Origin: JABFRJ01 sp031374735
GTDB lineage: Bacteria > Pseudomonadota > Alphaproteobacteria > Rhizobiales > Hyphomicrobiaceae
Length of the DNA: 64,000 nt
Direction: 5' to 3'
Assembly: GCA_031374735.1 (NCBI GenBank)
Contig: JANMGQ010000046.1
Coordinates: 1-64,000 of the forward strand
Below are positions 27,599 through 36,235 of this stretch, in pieces. The translations under genes and the position numbers were made by a program. The notes beneath the pieces were generated by a model that had not been told where the DNA came from, searched no databases, and was given only the letters and a program-made list of their open reading frames with translations. Position 1 is the first letter of the stretch. Each line of letters starts with the position of its first letter.

Positions 27599-28795
27599 GT
27601 GAAAACCGTCGACATCCTGGCCTTCGAAGATCGCAGCCGGCCCGCCGGCGGATATGCCGTGATCTGCCTGCTGGGGCTCACAGCAATATCGCGCAACGCC
27701 ACCTTTGTGCTGCGACCACTGGATGGCACGCTGGACGCCGCCGAAGCCGAGCATTGGCCGAAAGGTGAGAGCGTTCCACTTGAAACGCGAACGGCCGATG
27801 GCGGTATTGAGTTGGTTGTTGGGCCAGGGTTTGTCGACAATCCATTGCTCGTGCCGGGCACGCCGGTTGTCATCGACCTGCCGCACGAAGGCGTCAGCGG
27901 TGAATTCCTGTGGCCGTCTGTGACATTGGCGTCGCGCCCCCGTCGCCGATCTCTGCAGTCGGCGCGTCCTGCAGCCGAGCCGGCAAGACCTGACGCGCCG
28001 AAGACCTCAAGCACCCTTCTGACATCTCCATCGGCGCCGCGGCGCATTGAACCCGTTGCCAAAGACATGAGCACGAACGAAGCGCCCACGCGAACTGTGG
28101 CCCGCGATCGTGTGCACGATACCGTGCAAGACGCGCGCTCGTCGGCCACCGATGATCCGCCGTTCTACACGTCTGCGCGCTTCGGATCGGACGTGCCCTC
28201 ATCGACAGCCGCGTCGTTAACGCTGACGGACGCCTTGCCCAAGTCACGCCTCGGTGTCGCCGTTGCGGCGGTCGCGGTTGTGCTTGCTCTGCAGGCATTG
28301 GGTTATGTGCTGTTTGGCGCTCGTCATTCCGGCGACGTGACTCGCGACGTAGCCGCCAAATCCCGAGCCGCGGAAACTGGCATCTACGCAGCCTTGCATG
28401 CCGGCGACACATCGCCCGCGGGTATCAAGGCAAACGGCGTTCCAGCCCCACGCATTCTTGAATTGGCCGATGCCAGCCTGTTTGGCGATCCTGCTGCCCG
28501 CAACACGGAGGAAGCTGCGTTCTGGCTCAAGCGCTACCTCATCGCTAACAACGACGAGCGTGCGCGTCGCGCCATGACACAACTCGGCACGACCTTTGCC
28601 GCGCCGTCCCGCGGCACGCCCGACTACGCCAGTGCGCGCCAGATCTGGGAGATCGCGGCGGCACACGGTGATGCGGTCGCCATATGCTTCATCGCGAAAC
28701 TCCACGAGGGAGGCCTCGGCGGCGCAGCCGATCGCGCAGCAGCGATCCGTTGGACGGAAATGGCACGCGCCTCGGGTGGTTGCAGCACGCCGTGA
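27599..28795 (+). CDS. SrfBC-cluster protein 1: shared N-terminal domain, one TM helix, Sel1-like repeats
   Basis: A 398-residue protein of unknown function. Residues 12-110 form a beta-rich domain ending GEFLWPSVT (101-109) that recurs in the gene at 34218-36221. A low-complexity Pro/Ala/Arg linker follows, then one membrane helix (GVAVAAVAVVLALQALGYVLFG, about 218-240) and a C-terminal helical part with Sel1-type repeats (YASARQIWEIAAAHGDAVA, ADRAAAIRWTEMARASG). The orientation implied is N-terminal domain in the cytoplasm and Sel1 repeats in the periplasm. GTG 27599 is chosen because TTGAGG lies 8 nt upstream; an upstream GTG at 27566 overlaps nothing useful. First gene of a five-gene cluster. 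Confidence 0.75.
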   Translation: MKTVDILAFEDRSRPAGGYAVICLLGLTAISRNATFVLRPLDGTLDAAEAEHWPKGESVPLETRTADGGIELVVGPGFVDNPLLVPGTPVVIDLPHEGVSGEFLWPSVTLASRPRRRSLQSARPAAEPARPDAPKTSSTLLTSPSAPRRIEPVAKDMSTNEAPTRTVARDRVHDTVQDARSSATDDPPFYTSARFGSDVPSSTAASLTLTDALPKSRLGVAVAAVAVVLALQALGYVLFGARHSGDVTRDVAAKSRAAETGIYAALHAGDTSPAGIKANGVPAPRILELADASLFGDPAARNTEEAAFWLKRYLIANNDERARRAMTQLGTTFAAPSRGTPDYASARQIWEIAAAHGDAVAICFIAKLHEGGLGGAADRAAAIRWTEMARASGGCSTP

Positions 28796-28858
28796 TGCGG
28801 GCTGCGGCACGGCTTTTGAATTGCACGAGACTGGAGTGCGCCTGACGTCATGGCGCAT

Positions 28859-28866
28859 GGGGAGGA
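28859..28866 (+). promoter_or_regulatory. Strong Shine-Dalgarno that decides the srfB start
   Basis: GGGGAGGA ends 4 nt before a GTG at 28871. The in-frame ATG at 28850 has no comparable site at the right distance, so the GTG is the better start of srfB. Confidence 0.6.
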
Positions 28867-28870
28867 CGAC

Positions 28871-31681
28871 GTGAGCCTCGACGGATCGATTGAAGGTCAA
28901 GCACATGCGAAGGGCCATAGCGTGCCGCATGCATCGCAGCTTTGCATAGCGCTGACAGGCGATAGCGGCATTCAGTTCGTGTCTTTCGCAGCCTCGAGGG
29001 CCGCGCTGGCACGCGCTGAGCGCACCTTTTGCAAAGACGGTGACGAGAACGATGCCGTTCTGCAGAGCTTTCCATCGGGTGCTGTTGTGCCCCCGGATCT
29101 TGCCGAGCAGGCGTTCACGCTTGATGGCGCCGCGGCAGCCGATGTGCTGCTTGGCGAATGGTTGCCGATGCCCTGCTTGCGCCGCGGCTCGACACGCGGC
29201 GGCGCAGACGTGCCGAGCGAAGGTCCGACGAACTGGGTGCGCTTGCGTCTCGTGCCCGACGGCACAGATTTCCGCCTCGTGCTGGCTTTCGATACCTGGC
29301 TTGCAAATCCGTTGACGAAGATGGGCAACGGCACACTCTCGCCGACGCTCGACGATGCGCGCAACGCACGTGCGTTCGCATTTGCCGGCGATCTCGATGA
29401 GATCGAGCCGTTTATCGCGGAGCCCTGGATCGACGATTGGATCACGATCCCGCCAGCGGTCGGCACTGCGCCGCCGGGCCCGCGCTCACTGACGCGTCTT
29501 GCCGCCTACATCACGTTACTCGCGGCGCTCAAATCAGCGGGACTTCTGGCGCAAGCCGTGATCTCGGGCGCGGCCAGCGGACGCCTCGAAACATCACAAA
29601 CGCGCGCTGTCGATTTGAGCCTCGTGCTCGGTGACGGCACGATCGCGGCACATCTGATTGACGTCGCTCGATTTGAGGATGGCGCAGAGACCGCTGTCGA
29701 ACCACTGGCCATGCGAGATCTTGATCGACCATGGATGACGGAGCCAAGGCACATGCCCGATGCCGTCGCGTTTACGCGGCCGCATTTTGGCAACGAAACG
29801 CTGTCGCGCTTGTCCGGTCGCCCCGATGCCTTTGTCTGGCCAAGTCTCGTGCGGGTCGGGCGGCATGCGCGTGATCTGTGCCTCGCTGAGGCGGTCGATG
29901 CATCGCCAAGCGGGCGCTGCAATCTCATCGGATCGCTCCTTGACGAGGCGCCCAACGATGCGGTCTGGCGGAGCGCCGGTCATGGCGCCAGCGTCCAGAA
30001 GCGCCAGCCCTTCGTGAGTGGCGCATTGCTCTCGCTACTGACTGAGACTGGTGAGCGCGTCACCTCCGGCACGGGACGAACGCGCGCGACGCGAGCGCGC
30101 TTTTCGAACTCTGGTTTGATGAGCCTTGCCATCCAGGAGATCGTGATCCAGGCGATCACCGCAATCAATCGGGTCGATCTTGGCGATAGCAACGCGCGCC
30201 GCCCGTCGGCTCACCTGCGCTCGGTGCTCATCACGTTGCCCGGGAACTTGCAAGCCGTCGAAGTCGAGATGGCGCATCGGCGGATTCGCGACGGCGTCGC
30301 GCTGGCTTACGAAGCTTTGCGCTGGCCGGACGCGATGCAGCCGGACGTGGTTTTTGCGCCGCTTCGGGCGCAGGCTGTACAATACGCCTACCTGCACAAT
30401 GAGATTGCGCATCGTCTGGCGGGGCGGGCGACGTCGTATCTGCGTCTGCTGGCGGGGCCCGTGCGGCCGGCGGGCTCAGACATCTCGATTGCGACCCTCG
30501 ACCTCGACGCTTCCGGCTTGACGCTGAATGTGTCTGTTGTGTCGAGCGATCCCGACACACATCTCAAACTGACGCATAGTGTCGAGGATACCGCTGGCAT
30601 TGGTCTTGATGATGCGATCACCGCAATCGGCCGTCGCATTGTTGTTCCAGCGATGGTGCGGCATCTGGAGGAGGCGCGCCTTGCACAGGCCGCCAAATTT
30701 GTAAGCCGGAGCCTGCAATACGGCGATGGCCCGACCGACGGCTTTGCCAAGCGGTTCATGCGCGAGACCATACGGCCAGCGGCTTTGCGGTTGTTGATTG
30801 CACACCAAGGCAGCTCGATTGCGGCCGACCTGTTGCCCGTCGATCTGACACTGCGCGCACTTCTCGACACAGCGGCCGATCATGTCGCACTGCAACGGCT
30901 TCAGGATCTCGCCGTTGCAGACGGCGCAAATGCGACGACACTGCTTGATTCGACCATCGTCACGACGGCCGCAGAGGTTCGCTCAATCGTAGCAGATGCG
31001 CTTGGCCCGGCCTTGCGTGCGGCCTGCCAGACCATCCGGCGTCACCGCTGCAGTCTTCTGCTGCTCGCAGGACATCCAGTCGCGATGAGTTTCCTGCGCG
31101 ACGCAGCTCTGCGTGAGGCCAGCGTCACACCCGACCGCATCGTCGATCTCACGATGTATCGGTTCGGGGCGTGGACTGGACCGCCCAAGGATGTTGCGGC
31201 CATCTCCGCGGCGGGCGCGGCTCTCGCTACGCGGCATACCTCCAAACCCGCGCCACAGCAGCGTCAATTCGTCGGTTTCGAGGACGGGACTTCGTTCGCG
31301 CGCGCGCCGATGTTTTCGATCGATCCGACCTTCGCCAGCGGGTCTGGCGAGCAGACCCATACCTTCGCCTTTGACGGCGCATCTCGTGCGATCGGCGTGT
31401 CGCAAATGAACGTGCCCCACTGGCCACTGAGGCCGCTGGCCCGTTTGGACGTATCAGACGCGGATGCTGTCAGACGCGCAGTTCTCCCGCTCACCGTCAC
31501 ACTTGCGCTGAAGGCGTGCGCGGGGCTGATGCGCCCCGCTGCGCTCGAGGTCAGTCGCGTGCGTGATGCACGTGGCCGGCAGCTGCCACCGACTGTGCTT
31601 GAGATCAAAGTCTGCACATCGCGTGATTTCATTATGGTCGATGACGCCCCAACGGGCTCTCGCACCGAGGTGCGCGCATGA
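28871..31681 (+). CDS. srfB: SrfB family protein (possible divergent actin/Hsp70-fold ATPase)
   Basis: A 936-residue protein matching the SrfB family, named after an SsrB-regulated factor of Salmonella. The family opening 'DNSGIQFLDF' appears as GDSGIQFVSF. Later segments fit an actin/Hsp70-like core: VLITLPGNLQAVEVEMAHRR (compare the VPA region), SIATLDLDASGLTLNVSV where a phosphate-2 loop IDIGGGTTD would be expected, and CSLLLLAGHPVAMSFLRDA as the adenosine-motif equivalent, followed by DLTMYRFGAWTGPP. The glycines of phosphate-2 are lost, so ATP hydrolysis is doubtful. No signal or membrane helix. Stop overlaps srfC by ATGA. ATG 28850 is an alternative start. Confidence 0.8.
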   Translation: MSLDGSIEGQAHAKGHSVPHASQLCIALTGDSGIQFVSFAASRAALARAERTFCKDGDENDAVLQSFPSGAVVPPDLAEQAFTLDGAAAADVLLGEWLPMPCLRRGSTRGGADVPSEGPTNWVRLRLVPDGTDFRLVLAFDTWLANPLTKMGNGTLSPTLDDARNARAFAFAGDLDEIEPFIAEPWIDDWITIPPAVGTAPPGPRSLTRLAAYITLLAALKSAGLLAQAVISGAASGRLETSQTRAVDLSLVLGDGTIAAHLIDVARFEDGAETAVEPLAMRDLDRPWMTEPRHMPDAVAFTRPHFGNETLSRLSGRPDAFVWPSLVRVGRHARDLCLAEAVDASPSGRCNLIGSLLDEAPNDAVWRSAGHGASVQKRQPFVSGALLSLLTETGERVTSGTGRTRATRARFSNSGLMSLAIQEIVIQAITAINRVDLGDSNARRPSAHLRSVLITLPGNLQAVEVEMAHRRIRDGVALAYEALRWPDAMQPDVVFAPLRAQAVQYAYLHNEIAHRLAGRATSYLRLLAGPVRPAGSDISIATLDLDASGLTLNVSVVSSDPDTHLKLTHSVEDTAGIGLDDAITAIGRRIVVPAMVRHLEEARLAQAAKFVSRSLQYGDGPTDGFAKRFMRETIRPAALRLLIAHQGSSIAADLLPVDLTLRALLDTAADHVALQRLQDLAVADGANATTLLDSTIVTTAAEVRSIVADALGPALRAACQTIRRHRCSLLLLAGHPVAMSFLRDAALREASVTPDRIVDLTMYRFGAWTGPPKDVAAISAAGAALATRHTSKPAPQQRQFVGFEDGTSFARAPMFSIDPTFASGSGEQTHTFAFDGASRAIGVSQMNVPHWPLRPLARLDVSDADAVRRAVLPLTVTLALKACAGLMRPAALEVSRVRDARGRQLPPTVLEIKVCTSRDFIMVDDAPTGSRTEVRA

Positions 31682-34221
31682 CAGTCAATGAAAACAAACT
31701 CGCGGTCACATTGAAACGGCTCGGCGACACATCCGAGGGCCTCGCGGACTGGGTCTCGAGCAGCGAGCAACTCATCCCTGGTGAGCGCGTTGCCTTGCAA
31801 GACGAGTTTGCCCGCGTCTCGGCACGCGCGCGTGTGATTGCAGGATTGCTGCGCCAATCGCCAACACTCGGCGTCGTCGGCGCGCCCAAGTCCGGCAAGA
31901 CACATCTCATCTCTTCACTCGCCATGCGCTCCGGCGCGCCGCTCCTCGTCAAGTTCGACGGCATCGCGCAGCGCCTCAATGTGTTGCGCCAAATCGTCCC
32001 CGTGGGCAGCCGCGCCTATCTCGGCCCATGTCTGCGCTTCACCAGCAAGACGCGTCAGATCCATCGTGGCTTTCCGTTGCAGTTGCGCCTGCTGTCGCTG
32101 AGCGAAGTCGTCCAGGTGCTCGGGCGCGCGTTCCTCACCACCACAACGCTTGAGGCACAACCGTCCCTCGCCGCGCGGGATATTCGCGCCATGCATCTCG
32201 CCGCGGAGCGATATGTTGGATCGGCTGCCGTGCCGGGTTTTGCCGAGACCGATGCGCTGGCCCTGCGCGACTATTTCTGCACCGCCTTTGGCAATGATCC
32301 CTACGTGCAAGCGCTCACGGCCGCAGGATATTGGGACACGCTCGCGGAGCTTGGCCCGCACATCGCCGAGGAGCACCGCTGCGCACTTCTGAGCCCGCTT
32401 TGGGGCAACCTGCCGAGCTTTGATCTAGCCTTCAGCAAGTTGCTCGCGGTGCTCTCGACGCTTGGGTACGGGCGGGATGCAGCGTGCACGCTCGATGCCA
32501 TCGTCGATCCCGACCCGCAGTCGGGTCAACTGGTGCGCCGCACGGACTCGATCTTGAGCACCCGTCCGCTGCACGACTTGCTCTGTGACAATGCGCAGCC
32601 GATCGTCGTGTGCAGCGAGTTCGCACAGTGGTTCACAATTGACCGCGCCGCGTTGACGGCCATCGTGAGCGAAGTGAAATTCCAGATCGACGCCCCGCCC
32701 GGCAGTGTCCAGGAACAATCCGACCTTGTGGAGTTTCCCGGTCTTGCACCCGCTGACGGCCGTCGCTCGCCGCAAGAGCTCGCCGACCCGCAGACGTTCA
32801 GCCGCGCCTTCGCGCGCGCCAAGCAAGATCTCCTGCACACCCGCGCCGTCGCCTCGGCCGAAATCACATCAATGCTCGTGTGTATCGATCCCGACGGTGA
32901 CGGCGTTGGCGCTTTGGAACATGTCGTCACCGACTGGGTGCACAAGACGCACGGGCAAAGTGCCGAAGCCCGCGAGACCAGCGATGGCGGCCTGTTCATC
33001 GTGCACACCAAATTCGATCGGATCATTGCTGACACGACAAAACGCGAGCGCGAGATCCAGTGGCACAAACTGATCGGCGCAACACTCGCGCACGGCTTCG
33101 GCCGCCATTCGACCTGGCCGACGCGCTGGACGCCGCAACGGCCATTCGACGGGGTGTCGTTCGTGTTGTCACCCTCGTTCAAGCACAGCGGCCTGTTCGA
33201 GCAGATGTCTGAGCGCAAGGCAGCCGAGTTGAAGCCGGCCATGGTGGATCGCGTCGCGCGCCTGCGAGAGGGCTTCCTCGCCGCAGACGCTGTGCGTCAA
33301 CACATGGTTGATCCCATATCGTGTTTTGATGAGGCCGTCACAGCTGGCGAAGGCGGCATCGCACGCCTTGCGAAATCGATCTTGGATGTGTGCCACGCAC
33401 AGACCAAACGGCGGCAGCTGTTTGCCGAAGCCGGCCGGCTGCGCCAGCAGGTGCTTGATCAGTCGCTGCGCTATTTCCCGGGCGATCATCCGCAACTGCC
33501 GCTCCACCAGCGCCACGAGCACGCCCTGCTTGTGACCCGCCGCATCCGTATGGTCGCCGAGCGGCGCCGGCTGAATGAGCTTCTGCAGGCGATCTCGGTT
33601 TCCGACACAGAACTTGCCGAAGTGTTTCATGATCTCACAGGACGTCTGTTGAACGAACGTAAAGCGGAGCGTTCAACTGCCTCGTCCGATCTGATGCTTG
33701 CGCGCGCCGCCATCGATGCCTGGATCGGCCGCATACGGGAGGTCGCACGTCGGCCGATAACCGAGGCTGTGTTCGACATGCCGCCCCATGTCCTGCGCCA
33801 TCTGGTGGACGAACTCGTCGTCGGCGCAAACAGGCTCAATCTCGAGCACAGAATTGTGCGCGAGATCGAAGACGTGTGCGCGGGCGATTTTTCGGGTGAT
33901 GCGCGGATGGAGGCGGCTGCGATCTGCGCCGCCTTTGCAATCAACGGTTATCTGCTCCACCTCGGCTTCGACAATCTGCTGGCCAATGATCATCCGCGCC
34001 GTCGCGATGCGGCCGACAGTGCCATTTTCTCATCACGCGCCGCCGCGCGCGATATCGACGACCCCGCCTACAATCCGCAGATGGACTTCTGCAGTGATTG
34101 GACGATCGCCTTCCTGGCTTTCGTCGACGAGAATGCGCGCGAGTTGCGTGATCGCAAGATGCCATCTGGTGAAGCACGCCGCCTTGCAGATTGCCTTGCC
34201 GGCCTGGAGGGCGCGCTATGA
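31678..34221 (+). CDS. srfC: SrfC family P-loop protein
   Basis: An 847-residue cytoplasmic protein of the SrfC ('putative virulence factor') family. Walker A is GAPKSGKTHL at residues 68-75, preceded by a helical N-terminus. A second conserved stretch MLVCIDPDGDGVGALEHVVTDWV may supply Walker B, and FIVHTKFDRI resembles a G4-type (N/T)KxD motif, suggesting a GTPase-like fold. The C-terminal half is largely helical and Arg-rich. Start and stop overlap srfB and the next gene by 4 nt each, so the three proteins are probably made in fixed ratio. SrfB and SrfC occur together in many proteobacteria; their molecular role is not established. Confidence 0.82.
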   Translation: MTVNENKLAVTLKRLGDTSEGLADWVSSSEQLIPGERVALQDEFARVSARARVIAGLLRQSPTLGVVGAPKSGKTHLISSLAMRSGAPLLVKFDGIAQRLNVLRQIVPVGSRAYLGPCLRFTSKTRQIHRGFPLQLRLLSLSEVVQVLGRAFLTTTTLEAQPSLAARDIRAMHLAAERYVGSAAVPGFAETDALALRDYFCTAFGNDPYVQALTAAGYWDTLAELGPHIAEEHRCALLSPLWGNLPSFDLAFSKLLAVLSTLGYGRDAACTLDAIVDPDPQSGQLVRRTDSILSTRPLHDLLCDNAQPIVVCSEFAQWFTIDRAALTAIVSEVKFQIDAPPGSVQEQSDLVEFPGLAPADGRRSPQELADPQTFSRAFARAKQDLLHTRAVASAEITSMLVCIDPDGDGVGALEHVVTDWVHKTHGQSAEARETSDGGLFIVHTKFDRIIADTTKREREIQWHKLIGATLAHGFGRHSTWPTRWTPQRPFDGVSFVLSPSFKHSGLFEQMSERKAAELKPAMVDRVARLREGFLAADAVRQHMVDPISCFDEAVTAGEGGIARLAKSILDVCHAQTKRRQLFAEAGRLRQQVLDQSLRYFPGDHPQLPLHQRHEHALLVTRRIRMVAERRRLNELLQAISVSDTELAEVFHDLTGRLLNERKAERSTASSDLMLARAAIDAWIGRIREVARRPITEAVFDMPPHVLRHLVDELVVGANRLNLEHRIVREIEDVCAGDFSGDARMEAAAICAAFAINGYLLHLGFDNLLANDHPRRRDAADSAIFSSRAAARDIDDPAYNPQMDFCSDWTIAFLAFVDENARELRDRKMPSGEARRLADCLAGLEGAL

Positions 34222-36221
34222 GGGCTGATACCGTGAGACACGTGGCCATCGAGGCGCACGACGACCCGCACGCAACGGGACAGGTCGTTGTCCGATTGAA
34301 AGATGCAGGGCACGTCGGATCGGCGCCGCGGTTCCGCTTGAAACTTGTCGACGCGCCGCTCGGCGATCCGCGCTGGCCCGATGGAGAGCATCTGCCGGTC
34401 GACGTGAGAGAGACCAGCGACGGTGTTGACGTGACGATCGGCGCCGAACTTGCCAATCATCCCATGCTGGCGCCTGGGACGGCTGTGCTGATCGAGATCG
34501 GCAATGTGCGCGGCGAATTTCTTTGGCCTGCCGTCACGCCGATCCAGCAGGCGAGGCGCAGACGCGTTGCGCTGCGTATCGTCTCACCGCCGCCCGTCGT
34601 GGCCGTGCCTCTCGTCGAACAGCCCGCTCATATCGTGGCGGCCGCCGTGTTGGAGTTCGAGCGTGCCGAGCCTACCGCCGCAGTGATCATGGCAGAGCCC
34701 GCAACGCCGGCCGCTCCAGCATTCGAGCGCGCGATCGAAGTCGCGTCACAAACATCGTCCCTTGACCCCGCTGCTCCACGTCAGCCAGCCGTCGTCACAA
34801 CCGCGTGGCCGGAGCGCACGGTCGCAGAAGAGACCGGCTCACAAACGCGACCGTCTGCGGCAAAACTCTCCGATGATATCCCCGCGATCTTTCGCGCCGA
34901 GGAATGGCCAACATCCGGACCGGATACGAGTGTTTCGACTGCTCACGCAGCTCATCTTTCACATCCGCCAGCGCAGCCCGCAGGAGTGTCGTCTGATACT
35001 CCGACATCCGCCCTTGAGGCTTCGCGCTCCGCAGCCGATGTCTTTCCGCCGACGTCTCAGACACCTGCGTCTTCGGGGCCCGCTGATCAATTCGAGGCCG
35101 TACCACGTGCTGCAATGCCAACCGCATCTGTCGTGGAACCTCGCGCGGTAGAATCGCAACGAAGGCGCTTGTTTGCGCCGCTTGATCGGATTCCCGCCGT
35201 CGCCGCCGCAGCTCTCGGGTTTGGGGTGATCACCGCTGTGACAGCAGCCGTGCTGATGTGGCCGGGCGGACGCAGCACCGCCGACGCGCGCGGTGTTGCT
35301 TTTCAAGATCAACGCCGTTGGCAAGATGGCCAGGTGCAACGCCCCGTGCCTGCTCCCGCGGTTGCACCCGTAGTCGCCAAAGCGCCGCCAGTGGTCGAAC
35401 GGGTTCAGCCGCCCGCTACACTGCAACCGCCTCCCGCGACGCCCTCTGCAGCAAATCAAGTCGCAGCGTCTGCCGCTACATGCGCCGCGCCGGAGCCGAA
35501 GACGATCGCCTTGCCTGCGGGCATGATGTCTATATCAGTGCGTTCCTCATGCCGTCGCCAACAGGCCGTGACCGTCTCGTACGCAGGACTGGAGTTCAAA
35601 CGCCGCTTCGACGCCGATGGCGGCCTCGATATGACCATCGACTGCATCTTCGGTGCGGCTCAGCCCGTCATCATGACACTCGTCGACGGCAAGACGGTCT
35701 CGGTGCCGATGTCCTGTCTGGATCTTGATCGAGTGTCGAAGGTCGCCTTGATCTGGCGCCAGCCTGTCGACCTCGACCTGCATGTGTTTGAACGGCCCGC
35801 CGCGCCCGGCACAGCTGGGCTGATCAGCATGGCGCGACCTGGCATGCGCGACGTTGCTCGCGATCTTGCGACGACGGAGCGTGCAGCACGCGGCTTCATG
35901 AGCTCTCTCGGCAGCGCGAAAGCCTACGACGGCGCCGACGGCGTACGCATGACCGTGTACACTGCTTTTCATCCGCCGCAGACGACAACCCAGACAATCC
36001 CTGTTGCCATCGACTTCGCCACGCGCGGAGACACGGCGCGCGGCGAAACTTGCGTCGGCGGCAGCCTCGCAAGTCCCGTTTATGAAATCGTGCGCCTCAC
36101 CGCCCGCGGACAAGTGACCCGCGAGGAGGGCCAGTTCGCAGCCCTCACCTGTGGCGCCGTGGTCGCGCCGACGTTCCGCTTCAATCAATCCCTTCACGCG
36201 CCTCTGCGCATTCGCAACTGA
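34218..36221 (+). CDS. SrfBC-cluster protein 4: shared N-terminal domain, TM helix, DLDLHV beta-domain
   Basis: A 667-residue protein. Residues 10-108 are homologous to the first gene of the cluster: both have the order WPxGExxP, a D/E-rich strand, NPxLxPGTxVxI/NHPMLAPGTAVLI and end GEFLWPxVT. A long Pro/Ala/Thr-rich linker (about 115-320) leads to one membrane helix (AVAAAALGFGVITAVTAAVLMW, about 325-348), a second Pro-rich stretch and a C-terminal domain with five or more Cys residues and VALIWRQPVDLDLHVFE, the pattern of DUF2135/TerD-like beta-sandwich domains. That part should be periplasmic. The ATG overlaps the srfC stop. No known function. Confidence 0.72.
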   Translation: MRADTVRHVAIEAHDDPHATGQVVVRLKDAGHVGSAPRFRLKLVDAPLGDPRWPDGEHLPVDVRETSDGVDVTIGAELANHPMLAPGTAVLIEIGNVRGEFLWPAVTPIQQARRRRVALRIVSPPPVVAVPLVEQPAHIVAAAVLEFERAEPTAAVIMAEPATPAAPAFERAIEVASQTSSLDPAAPRQPAVVTTAWPERTVAEETGSQTRPSAAKLSDDIPAIFRAEEWPTSGPDTSVSTAHAAHLSHPPAQPAGVSSDTPTSALEASRSAADVFPPTSQTPASSGPADQFEAVPRAAMPTASVVEPRAVESQRRRLFAPLDRIPAVAAAALGFGVITAVTAAVLMWPGGRSTADARGVAFQDQRRWQDGQVQRPVPAPAVAPVVAKAPPVVERVQPPATLQPPPATPSAANQVAASAATCAAPEPKTIALPAGMMSISVRSSCRRQQAVTVSYAGLEFKRRFDADGGLDMTIDCIFGAAQPVIMTLVDGKTVSVPMSCLDLDRVSKVALIWRQPVDLDLHVFERPAAPGTAGLISMARPGMRDVARDLATTERAARGFMSSLGSAKAYDGADGVRMTVYTAFHPPQTTTQTIPVAIDFATRGDTARGETCVGGSLASPVYEIVRLTARGQVTREEGQFAALTCGAVVAPTFRFNQSLHAPLRIRN

Positions 36222-36235
36222 TCGGCATTACACCT

